Assembly: GCA_015501075.1 (NCBI GenBank)
Contig: JADNYJ010000062.1
Span: 1 to 64,000, forward strand
Reading direction: 5' to 3'
DNA length: 64,000 nt
DNA from: Gymnopilus junonius
Taxonomy: Eukaryota > Basidiomycota > Agaricomycetes > Agaricales > Galerinaceae
Below are positions 9,837-20,132 of this stretch, one piece after another. Under the pieces are notes generated by a model. It searched no databases and was not told the origin of the DNA. It saw only the letters and a list, made by a program, of their open reading frames with translations. The first letter of the stretch is position 1. Each line of letters begins with the position of its first letter. The translations under genes were made by a program, and so were the position numbers.

Positions 9837-12800
9837 CTAGAACGAAGTAGTAAAGTCCCGTAAAGCTTCTTGACCCATGACTCCGTCCACCGAATCAGCC
9901 AATGGCTCGTCATGTGGTAACTGATTTTTGAAACGTTGGATAGCCTCCAGGCGACTATGCCAGTTTGTTTTCATCTCTACACGAACAGTATCCATTTGCG
10001 TCTCTCTAAAGACAGAGGCAAACCAATCCGACAGCAAGCCGAGTTGACGGACGAGTAATGGCAAATTTTCCGCTGAGATGAGTTTGAAGTGACCGATAGG
10101 AGTAAATTCCGTCATACCGGGGGCCAATTGGATAGTAATCTTGAAGTATTCATTTTCGTGAAGATTGTTAGAGAAAGCAGCAATAGATCCAAGAGAGTGA
10201 GGTTCGACGACGATGTTAACGAACTGAAACTGAGTTTTCAAAGTGTCGAAGCGGTAAGGCAAGCCAGAGTCGTTCCACACGATCCTGACATAGTCATTGC
10301 CAATGTGACGCTTCTTGTTATTGCAGAGGGGATCATCAGAGCTGGTTGGCATCATGGTAGCTGTGTGATAAAGGATTTGACCAATGTCGTCCCACCAGGC
10401 ATAAGCATATTCACCGTCTTCGTCTGGGTCCAAACCACCAGCATAGACGTCGACTTGGCCGCGCAAGTTGATCAACCTTCCGAGCCCTTCCAGGAAACGA
10501 GTATAAGCCGGCGATCCATGCTCATTTCTGAGGATGTCTGTTTCATTGGTTTGACCAGGCGCGACATACATGATGCCGACTTTGTGTGTATCGATAACTG
10601 GGATTCTGTCGAGAGATGCGACAAATTTTGGGATGGACGAACTGTCATGGACTCTCTTGATAAATGGCTCGGTGGTCCCGTCCGGGAGGGGCGACAACTG
10701 AAGCAAGAGGAAGGAAGGATCAATGTCGACGTGTTTGCGCCTCTGAGAGGGTGCCGTCTTGCTCCAGACATAGCCCTTGATTGGGTCGGGGCGAGGAGGA
10801 GCGTCTCCGTTGTCGCCCACATCAGAAAGGGCTTGAACGCGTGCCTGCCAACAAGTGGTGTAAATGACCTGTTCAAGAACAAAAATATTTCTACTCACAA
10901 GAGAAGCATCATCCGTTTCCAGTAGCTCTCCTTCTACAGAAGTCGCTGGCCGAGGTGGTTCCCTTTCCATGATAAGACCAGCTGGAATGGAAAACAAGTC
11001 GGGGCTAACATCCCCTGGACCAACCATGGGCACATTCTCCACTCGACACACGAACCGTGAAAATCCAGAAGGCCGCCGTGACATGACCTCCACCCATCCA
11101 GAACGTGGTAAAGTACGAACAGTCACAATCGAATTTCCGATAATCCACGTCTTCTCATTATCCCTGATCTCAGACGTCCCATCTGAGGTGGAAGGGTTCA
11201 GGACGATCTCGCTGAAGACGGAGTTGGCAGGTCGTGGATCGGCACTAGCATATGCATATCTTGCGAGCCAGTCAAAGCAGACTTCCGTCGGTCCGTCGAC
11301 TACTGTGTTTCCCTCGTTGGCCAGCAGCAACTGCCGTGTAATGTACCTGATATGTCGAGGACGATCTGGAAGCTTCACAGCCAAAAACCAAATATACACC
11401 GCTGAATACGACAAGATGCGGACATGCTGTGAGAGAGCCCATGACATCGTCGGCGACACGTGTTTGCGATTATAGTGCTGCAAATACTGTAAAGCCACTC
11501 CAAAAACCATCTTGAAATCTGCTTCGGTAAAATTGACGTGTAAGCAGGGAAGTGACCCGATGATGGAAAGAAAGCCTAAGATATGCACCGCCATGTTCGG
11601 GTTGGACATGATCTGGGAAAGCTTCTCTAGAATTCTTGAAAGGCATTTCGTGATGGATGGCTGCAGCTCGAAGGCCGACAACGAGAGGGCATGTAAGCAG
11701 CATTTCGTCGTGGTCAGCTGGTCGTTCAGGCCAGCATTAAAGACTTCGACCAATAGATGCCGTTGCTGGAGGTCGAAGCATCGCTTGTAACTGATCAAGA
11801 CCGAGAGTGTTTGATATGCCAGACCATGGGCATCACGCGCCTTGAGTCCTGGAGGAAATTGCTCGACGGATAGTGCGAGCTCCCCACTCACTATGCCCGT
11901 ACAAAGAATCGACAGCAGCTTGGAAATAGCAGCACGACATTTAGGACCACAAAACAGATGCTTGTTCGATAGCTGCACAGGCAGATGGCAGAGCACATAT
12001 GACAGTACTTCCCAGTTTGTCTCTTTCTCGATGATGCTGGTTATGATTTGGAGGTAATGCGAAAGCGGCAGCAATAAGACCCTGTCAGGGCCTTCTGCAT
12101 TATAAGATACCAACACCTCCCCAGGCGAGTCTGCACTGTCAACACTGAAAGCCAAAGCCTCAGGAATTTGCCATAGCATTTCGAGCGGTTTGGGAGGAGG
12201 TGGTGGTGGCGGAGGCGCACGAGACCTGCTTCGGCTGAGCTCGGTACGAGGTGTCATGCCGGGTCCTGCTCCTCGTCCTCTTGATGCCTGCCTTCCGTTC
12301 CGTTCTTGCGGCAAACGCGGTCGTGTACGTCTGATATCTAGTGGATCGAGAATGATAGTGTCCTCGACTACTTTATCAGCTCCGACTGCCTTGGACAATT
12401 CACCACCAACAACGCGGTTGATTAATGCTCCTAGATAACCGACCAGCCCATTGGGATCATACCCGCCGCTCACAAAGTACACCTTGTGGTCTCGATCGAC
12501 TCGCAAGCGTACGAGGAACTGAAGAGCAGTGAGTCTGGCCTTATTTGACTTCCCTTTTGACACCATAGAGAGGAGCATTTCGTACACTTTGATTGCAAGG
12601 AGCAAATTCTCGTGTCGTAAAGAGAACGGGGTAAAGGTGAGCTGGCAGAAGATCTCCACCAATGCAGAAGTCGCAGACACGTCGCGGGTTATGCGATTAG
12701 GTGGTTGGAGTCGAGGCGGAGTGGGTGGAATTTCGCGTTCACGAGATTCCCTAGATTCCTCGTGCAGTTGAGGCACTGTAGATTGAGAACGAGAAGGTGC

Positions 12801-15325
12801 AGTTCCTGTGGCTAACGAAGATAGGATGGACATCACAGAAGGCATATCGGAGTGTGTCTGTGTCACTGTGGGTGAAATCGGCGACATCGAGGGAACAGCA
12901 GTAGGCGAATGAGTATCGGCTGTGTAGACAGAATCTGTTTCCGCTCCTTCTTCTAGGTATTCGTCTGGTTTCTCCATAGCAGCAACGAACAACAGATCGA
13001 GGAACTTAGAAACAGGCACAGTGGTCCCATCTTCCTCCTGGCCCTCCTCTGCCTGCTCAGCACTCCGTAACACGACCTCCTCACCCATCATTTTCCACAT
13101 CCTAGGAGCATCGTCATTCTGTTCACTCGGATGACCTTGTGAACCACCGCAAAACTTCCATACCAGATCACCCAGAGGTTGACGGTATGTTTTCATGTCC
13201 TTCACACTCTCATAGACGGCTTGCAGTGTGTCCATGATCGTCTTCCTAGTTAGAGGCCTACTCAAGCTGACAAGAGTTTCATTCCCGAGGAGGCTCTGCC
13301 AATTTTTCAACCATTCAGGAGATGTAGGTGAGAGGGCTTGTTGGTCCGCCATTAGGACGGGCAGACGTGCAGTGTCGGAGTCGGTTAGGTGTTCAGCAAC
13401 GTGGATCAAGATGTTTGCGAGGAGAGGATTGAGAGCCCTGGAATGGTCCCGGGATAGTAAGGACGAGATTGTTCGTAAGATTGGGGTTGGGGCATCGTTT
13501 GGGTTACCAATGGGTATCGTGAAGGGAGTACCATCGGCATTTCTGATAATGTTTGTTCAATCGAAAAGAATAGGGATAGCAAACCAAGAATTGGACTTAC
13601 TTTAGAGGAAGAACATAATTCGATAGTTTATGCAGAGTCAATCCAACGGCAGTGGCCTCTTCTTCGTCCATTGCACCATTCTCCTCATCCTCAAGGTCAA
13701 GTTCCTGAAGGATATCCTTCAAAACACCTGCGGCTCCTCCAGGATCTCATCCTTCCCCTCACTCTCCTTGTCCCACAACAGTCGCTTCTCAGCTTCCGAA
13801 GTAATAGCAGTATCATCAAAATGGTACATACCCATGCTCCGACGCTATCAGCCAGCACCCTCCCTAGTCGAGAAGCATCCCAGCCGTTTCCACCCGTGCC
13901 GATGGAACTGGAGGTATAGTCTTCCTTCGGCCAAGCTTTTTCCATCAAGTCAACTTGGAGCTCCATGTGAACTGGTGCGCCAGAGTGGGAGTACCCAATG
14001 GAAGCTTCGCGAGAGATGTAAGCTCGGGCAAGACGCGCTGATAGGGCCCGACGGACGTAGTTCCTGAATGTACGGGTTGCTCCAAGAGAAGCCATGATAG
14101 CAGTTCGTACGGTCTGAGGTTGAAAATAAGGCTGCTCTCTGAGAGAGGGCTCGAGGGTCGTCTGAGGAGGAAATAGATGGACGCGGAGGATGCGCATGCA
14201 CACAGTCGCATAGGGGCCTGAAAAGAGAGCAGTCAAAGTTTCGGTTATTTTATCCTCCACCGTATTCTTTTTCCGGGTCTGCAGTATTACCGACAGACGG
14301 GGCAATGGAGATGCGCAGAAGGCGAGTGCACGGAATAGAAGGGGTAGAATGGAGTTGAGGTAGGTTGGTGGCATGGTTTTGATATGTGCAGAAAGATGAT
14401 TCATATATAACGTTGTGGCGAACTCTGCAGGATGTCTGATTGGTGGTTGGGGTGGAGTAGAAATGATGGAAGGTATGGAGGAGGAGGATAAAGACGACAT
14501 GTTCCTGCGATGTCCCAATCCTGCTGGCTTTGTTGCTGAAGATGCGAGATTAGGGGTAGTGGGCTCCTTGGCAATTTCTGGCAAAGCTATGGCTCGGTCC
14601 ACCAAGCTGGCGTAAAAATGTAGCACACTAGTCATTTTATCCTCCGTAATCCTTGAGATGTTCTCGGGTCGAGTAAGGATGTCATTGAGGAATTTGAAAA
14701 GAATATCGATGCTGCGTTCTCGTTCTGCCGTCTCGGAACGATCGAGAGAAGAAGAGGGCTTCATGAGGCCCTCGAATGCGCCTTCGATCCAGTACTGAAG
14801 GATGTCGATGACATTATTCTCGATCCCCGATACATCGGCACCATGGTTGGTGAGTGCTCTGAGAGCTTTGAACCGTGGCTCCCATAATTCTATCCCCCAA
14901 GGTGTGGCCGCTCCAAGAAAGACCGAGAAATAGGACAGCTTATCGGCTACAACCAACGAGAGAGCTTCGTGATTCTCGCAATAGGCTGAAAGGATGTCGT
15001 AACCGGCAGCCTGGACGGAAGGAGGCGACTTGACACCATTACACAACGAGTTGAGAATCGGGTTCAAGATCTCGCGCTTTGGAAGCGGAGAACAGCCTGC
15101 AAGAACGCTGGCCAGTGAACGGGCATGAGACAAGCTTGGGACGGAGGGAGGACTGAGAGCATGGATGAGCTCCTCCAACGACAGAGGCTGCTGTGCAGGT
15201 TGGGTCTGGACGGGCTGGGCATGCTGGTCTGTGCGTCCCTTGCGCCAGAACTTGTCAGCAAAGGAGGTGGTGTTAGCTCGAGCTCTTGCTCTGCTAGTGG
15301 ACTGCTCTGCCTCGGGAGGGGGCAT
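9837..15325 (-). CDS. TSC2: Tuberin (TSC2) homologue with C-terminal RapGAP domain
   Basis: Two large exons on the minus strand. The first starts at ATG 15325 and encodes about 500 residues including the low-complexity start (TTSFADKFWRKGR) and helical repeat sequence. The second continues to the stop at 9837. Near its end stands the GTPase-activating domain: VGIMYVAPGQTNETDIL, GGLDPDEDGEYAYAWWDDIG, the catalytic KKRHIGNDYVRIVWNDSG (asparagine-thumb motif) and FQFVNIVVEP. Tuberin with hamartin (TSC1) forms the complex that inactivates Rheb and so restrains TORC1 when nutrients are low. About 1,700 residues is normal. An intron of 58 nt (13543-13600) is certain. Between about 13810 and 13700 the reading moves through three frames with coding-like peptide in each (RLLWDKESEGKDEILEE, then VLKDILQELDLED), so the join is either one or two introns with unusual sites or missing bases. 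A proline run lies near 12190. Upstream is RFT1, same strand, 183 bp away. Confidence 0.88.
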
Positions 15326-15508
15326 TCATTTATTGGCCTGGATTCTGACAAGCGCAGTGGGTACAGTCGCTGTTTGGCTGTTGGATGCACGTACCTCGGA
15401 TGGGTCAGTACAACTACAGAGCACCCAATGCTCAGTATGATACAGGAGGACAGTAGAGTGCAAATTCAATATTGAAATGAAATGAAATTACAATCGTCAC
15501 GTGTCCCA

Positions 15509-17408
15509 TTAATCTACTTTACTCCTTCTCATCTTCACATGTTTTCCGTCCTTTATCCACCACACTCCCACCGATATCAGTCCCAGGACACCGCCTATCC
15601 CTATATGCAGCAGTACAGCAGGACTGAAGACTGCCCTTCTCCCCAATTCGACCGCGACATCGTTGGCTTTCAGCGTCCTTTCACTCAACCAAACAGATAA
15701 AGCGGAGACGGTGGATGCAACAATCAGACTTGGAGAGGGTATAAGCACTGTCTGCCAGTGGAATGGCGTCCTTGAAGAGCTGAAAAAGTGTGAGATAAAG
15801 CGGAGGGCGTAGATTATTCGCGCAGTGAGGTTGACAATATTGGCGTAAACTAGAGATGCATCGCCGAACCCGGATTGATAGAGGAATAGAGCTGATAGGA
15901 TATATACAGCAGAAAAGCCAATCATCCATCTGTATACCATCAGAACAGACAAGATGGAGACTTCCACACGAACGACGAACCTGCTTTGGACATTAAGGTC
16001 CTTGGGAGTAGCGACACTCGATAGAAATGCCTCCAAGCCTCCATTGACAGCTAAAACGGGGATATACCATACCCAAGCAGCGAGAACGCGTGGGGCACTC
16101 GTTGACAGATATTGGGCTGGGAGTAAAGCTGGGAGCAGAATAGGAAGGTAAGCACTTGCGAAGACGACAAAGATAAGAGATATTGAAGTCTGGACAGAAA
16201 GCAAGGTATTCAAAGTTGACGCCGCTTGCTCGATAGAGGATGCACGTTGTTTGTCGTTCGGCTTCTCGTCCGATATCGATCCTTGGTCCTTGCTACCACC
16301 GAGTGTTCTGGAGAAAAATAAACGGAGGGATTCTTCAATAGGTTGGAATATTATACGAGCTACAAGGGACCCTAAACAATACCTTAGTTGTAGTGCATAG
16401 GGCGAGGTGATTATGACGAACCATAATTTACGGCGAGAGCGTAGCCTCCTTGATCCTGCAAAGGGCTGAACCAGGATAATATTACTTTATCCCCTTCTGT
16501 CAGGAAATGCTTGACCAAAGATTGGGAAGTCATAGTGAATGTCAGATATAAAATATCTTTGTCGATGTAATTCATCAACAACGATTTCTAAAAACAAAAT
16601 GGATCAGTCATTGAACTGACAGGTAGATACAGACGTACTGTTCACTTGACTTTGACGACAATAATGGAGGTCGTCTAGGCCGCATGTAGCTGCCACCAAG
16701 ATACACCACGTACGTAGCGAACATCACGACACTGTACATGAGCTGTCCAACAGCAAATGCAAGGAGCGCAAGGTCCCCTCCCGAGCCTCTCTTGGCATCG
16801 TACAGCAGCACGAGAAAAGTTGTGACACTCCTGGTGGTAATACCCAGTCCTTCGGCGCGTACACGGGTACCAGTTTTAAGTTCACCCATCGCTCTATCAT
16901 ACAAAGCATGAATTATTTGAACAAAATTGTAAACCGTGAAATGACTGACGAACACGTTATATAAAGGCTCGCTCAAGAGCTCCATTACCGCCGCGAAAGC
17001 ATACAGCCCGACAGCACCCTTGAACCCAGGCTGCATTTTCACCTCTTCCCCTGCCAACCACCGCACATACACCACCGCCGTCCCCACCGCCAGCGGAATC
17101 CCAACGAGCACAGGCAGGAAGCTCAAGTTCGTGCGTTGGGCTTTTATTGCCTCGCTTCGTTGGTTACTGTCATTAGAGGTGACACGTAGGAGGGCATTCC
17201 GTACGCCTTCGCGGGAGAGGAAGAGGATGGTGCTGAGGATGAGCTCGAATTGGATGGAGGCTGCGCCGAATGCGCGTGGGGAGGCGAGGCGGAACAGGGC
17301 TTGGTTGAGGAGAAATGTGAACCCGCGCGAGAAGAGCTGCAGGGCCATCAGTGAAGATGCGGAGGCGAACATTGTCGATGATTTGAGGTCATCTTTGCCT
17401 GAGGACAT
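15509..17408 (-). CDS. RFT1: RFT1 oligosaccharide-lipid translocation protein
   Basis: An ER multi-pass membrane protein needed for N-glycosylation, linked to flipping of Man5GlcNAc2-PP-dolichol. Exon 1 begins at ATG 17408 with the family start (TMFASASSLMALQLFSRGFT, FLLNQALFRLASPRAFGAAS, FLSREGVRNALLR). Later exons read DILYLTFTMTSQSLVKHFL, LTEGDKVILSWFSPLQDQ, GYALAVNYGSLVARIIFQPI, EESLRLFFSRTLGG and PVLAVNGGLEAFLSSVATP, with a basic tail ending at 15509. The order and length (about 530 residues) fit the family. Introns include one of about 40 nt near 16345-16400 and one of 51 nt (15930-15980) that keeps the frame open and can be mistaken for coding sequence; removing it restores SRWMIGFSAVYI. 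No lesions seen. It lies head-to-tail with TSC2. Confidence 0.93.
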
Positions 17409-17773
17409 GGTGGAGGAGGGTAAGGTTATTATTAGCTGACTCAGTCAAAAGCAGTATAATTACAAGCCGCAATAATACAACATGTACAAGTCTCCGCACT
17501 AGTTTAAAAGATAACATGCGAGATAGATATCGTTCGTAAAAGCTGCACTACTTGTGCACGGACGAAAGCAAGAAAACAAAAAGGAGAAAGAACGCGCAAT
17601 TGGAAAAAATAATCCTAACTTAACCTGAACAACCTATTCTACATAAGTAGTGAGCAAGAAATCGGGCATGACACAAACGCAGGGGCAGAATTATTGTAAA
17701 GGAAGAACGAAAGCAAGGGGCAGACAATAATGTTAATTATATTCGTTTTTCGTTCGTCATGTTTCTCGTAAGC
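17409..17773. other. Intergenic region between RFT1 and the SAP-domain gene
   Basis: 365 bp, A-rich on the plus strand. It holds the RFT1 promoter and the 3' end of the next gene; no gene seen. Confidence 0.6.
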
Positions 17774-19132
17774 TCAATCCACCTCGCCATCGTCGTCTTC
17801 GCGTGCCATCAACGCTCGTCGTGTGGGCGTGGCCTCTCTGTCATGATCGTCATCGGGATGAAACTCAATGCCACGACGTTGTTCGCGAACGATCTCCTTT
17901 GCCACAACCTGTGGTGTACCTGCAATGGCTTCAGCAAAGGCAAACGCCAAGCCGACCGACGCGCTCCATATACGCCAGTTGGTCCCTAGGATATCTATAC
18001 CAGTGACGCCCGAACGAGTAGCAATGACGGTGTAGGGGTAAGCAGTTTGGGCAGCAAGCCGGACGATGGACGCGGATAGGGGGTCAAGAGGTGCGACAGG
18101 GTGGGTTGGAGGGGTTGATTTGGATGGCGTCTGGTTAGGGTTGAAAGAGATCAGGCAGCCGACAAGGGTTGGAACGATGAGAGTGGGTAAGGCCCAATGT
18201 AATATAACTGTCCAGAATGCATAAGTTTGGAAGACGCTTGAGGGAGGATAGACGAGAGTGAGGGTAGGTCCGGCATCGGCGCGTGGTGAGATGGGGACCT
18301 GAGGTAGCAACCCGTTGAGTTGGTGGACCTCGGCTAACAGGAAGTGGAGAGGACGTACTTCAACAGTCCTCCAGGGGATGATGATAAAGAGGATGTAACC
18401 GAGTTCGTAAATGGAGGTCAAGGACCAGATATTTCGCGAATTGGATAGGAACTATGGGATGAGACATGAGACAGGGGGATCACGAGAGAACGGAAAGACG
18501 CACAGCGCGAAGGGAGACCAATAATTCATAACCATTCTGTAATACTTCCTGTTGTCGTGCCCCCACAGCGGCTTTAACTGCCGCTGGTTTGGGTAATTGT
18601 TCGACCACCTGCTTGACCACACTCGTTGGCGCGCTTGGAGGGAGTGGTGGTAGGCTGCTAGGGGTGAGAGGCTCAGCACGGCGCGGTGATTGGGCAGGAG
18701 TGCTGTCTTGTGGAGAGATGGGTTGCTTTAAGAATGTGGAGACATCACGGAGATCCTTGACGGGGGTAGCCTCCCTGATCGGATCAAGGGCAGTAATTCT
18801 GCGACCCGTCGATGATCGAGGTTTGTCCTCCGAAGGGGCAAAGCGGGTACTGCAAAAAGGGTTGGGGGACGAAAGACATAAATAACAGAAAAATACCTTG
18901 GATGCGGCATGACTTGTGATTGTGGTTGAACGCTGCGTTTTCTCCTACCAAACAAGCCAGCGAAAGTGGGGTTGTCCTCCAACGCGTCCTGGTTGGAGTC
19001 CAAATGTTTCTTGATGCGCGCTTGGAGGTCATCTTTTGTGCCCTGGTCGCTGATCCTTAGCGCGGATGCAATTTCCTGGAGTTCGGATTTCTTTTTGGGC
19101 TGGAGAGCGCCCGAGTACGCGACGGGGGCCAT
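17774..19132 (-). CDS. SAP-domain multi-pass membrane protein
   Basis: Start chosen at ATG 19132 (MAPVAYSGALQPKKKSEL); an in-frame ATG five codons upstream (19147) is possible. Residues about 9-45 form a SAP motif (LQEIASALRISDQGTKDDLQ, ARIKKHLDS), a short helix pair that binds DNA or chromatin proteins. A second exon holds a proline/serine-rich linker (STFLKQPISPQDSTPAQSP), then VEQLPKPAAVKAAVG. The last exon has at least two strongly hydrophobic helices (ELGYILFIIIPWR; AFWTVILHWALPTLIVPTLV), a further weak one (WRIWSASVGLAFAFAEAIA) and an acidic end. Two introns (near 18850-18900 and 18430-18500) are GT-AG with good frames. The layout, nucleic-acid motif followed by membrane segments, suggests an inner nuclear membrane protein, but that is inference. 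I know relatives only as uncharacterised fungal proteins. Confidence 0.8.
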
Positions 19133-19266
19133 GGCGGTCAGGAGCAAGCGGTAAACAAGGCAGTCACGCGTATTGTGCTCTGTTTACGCGTTGTGCACGT
19201 GACACTGTCAGTAACTTGGATACCCCTTTTAAATCAATTGATCTCTTTATTAGACAGCTCTCGACT

Positions 19267-19317
19267 CTTCTCACTCTCCATTCTCTTCTTCTTCTTCTTC
19301 GCCTTCTTTGATTTTCC
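19267..19317 (+). promoter_or_regulatory. Pyrimidine-rich core promoter tract
   Basis: A CT-rich tract (TTCTTCTTCTTC core) ends about 20 bp before the ATG of the secreted-protein gene at 19338. Such tracts often mark transcription start zones in mushroom genes. The 205-bp gap to the SAP-domain gene start makes this a shared divergent promoter. Confidence 0.4.
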
Positions 19318-19337
19318 TGGGCCGGCCCATTTGTACC

Positions 19338-20014
19338 ATGTTCGCTCCCTACGTTCTCCTTGCTGTATTTGGTCTTTTCGCCAGCCAAGGTGCGCATGAA
19401 AAAATCTTTGCTTGGACCATCAAAATGCCCATTTACCGTGCAGTGCTGGCTTTCAACATCACTGTGGGCGACCCGCCCCAGAACCTGACCATAACGGAGA
19501 TTCTGGACATCCCAGCAGCGCAGTGACCAATGCTGTAAGCTCGCTATGCTCTGACCGCCCGATGACTTTGCTTATCAAGAGTGCAGTGCAATGCTACCTG
19601 CTCTGTTGCATCAAGTAACATTGCCAACTGCAATGATGATGCGACATGCCTCTGCAGCTCCGCGACCGCCGACTCTATTGTGAATTGCGAGAACTGCATG
19701 CTCCACTTTTTAATCGCGCAGAATGAACGCATGCCCGACTTCCGTGCTGGCTCGAACCCGGTCGTTGCAGGTCAGCTTTTTTGTTTTTTTTTGCAAGTCA
19801 TGCAGGCTATATTGATCGCCCGGTCACAGCATACGCCGCGTCCTGCCAGGCTGATAACATTACGCTGCGGGCGAACCAGAGTGCACTGACGCTGCCTGAC
19901 AACTGGGATGGGCCGTTCGTGGCAGTCTTGCCGGTGGGAGGAACTGCGGTGACGGTGATTGCAGGCGCATTCCTGGGGTTCTCTGCCCTTATGATACTGT
20001 CGAATATGGAGTAG
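19338..20014 (+). CDS. Small secreted cysteine-rich protein, possibly GPI-anchored
   Basis: Starts MFAPYVLLAVFGLFASQ, a secretion signal. After introns, exons read CNATCSVASSNIANCNDDAT, CLCSSATADSIVNCENCML and FRAGSNPVVAG, then YIDRPVTAYAASCQADNIT and a hydrophobic end (TAVTVIAGAFLGFSALMIL) followed by SNME and the stop at 20012-20014. The spaced cysteines after a signal, with a hydrophobic tail, resemble CFEM-like or Ser/Thr-rich GPI-anchored cell-wall proteins, but I do not assign a family. Exon 2 is odd: the frame giving AFNITVGDPPQNLTITEILD meets a TGA, while a frame shifted by one gives SSAVTNA and joins well to CNATCS. Either one base is missing near 19513 or the splice differs. Convergent with nothing; DEF1 follows 118 bp downstream. 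Confidence 0.6.
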
Positions 20015-20132
20015 ATGTACTGTAGGAGGCCATTGAATGGCTATGACTCGTGGGATTTGAAAATTGAAAGTCCGCCATTCATGTTGTGGCAAAATAAATA
20101 GAAAAGCAAATAAAGCGATCCTTCCTCCAACC

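Noticed and set aside
9701..9913. Minus-strand frame just after TSC2
   Set aside because: Overlaps the TSC2 stop region in another frame; no domain.
10089..10925. 278-codon open frame on the plus strand
   Set aside because: It lies antisense inside the strongly supported TSC2 exon and has no domain; shadow frame.
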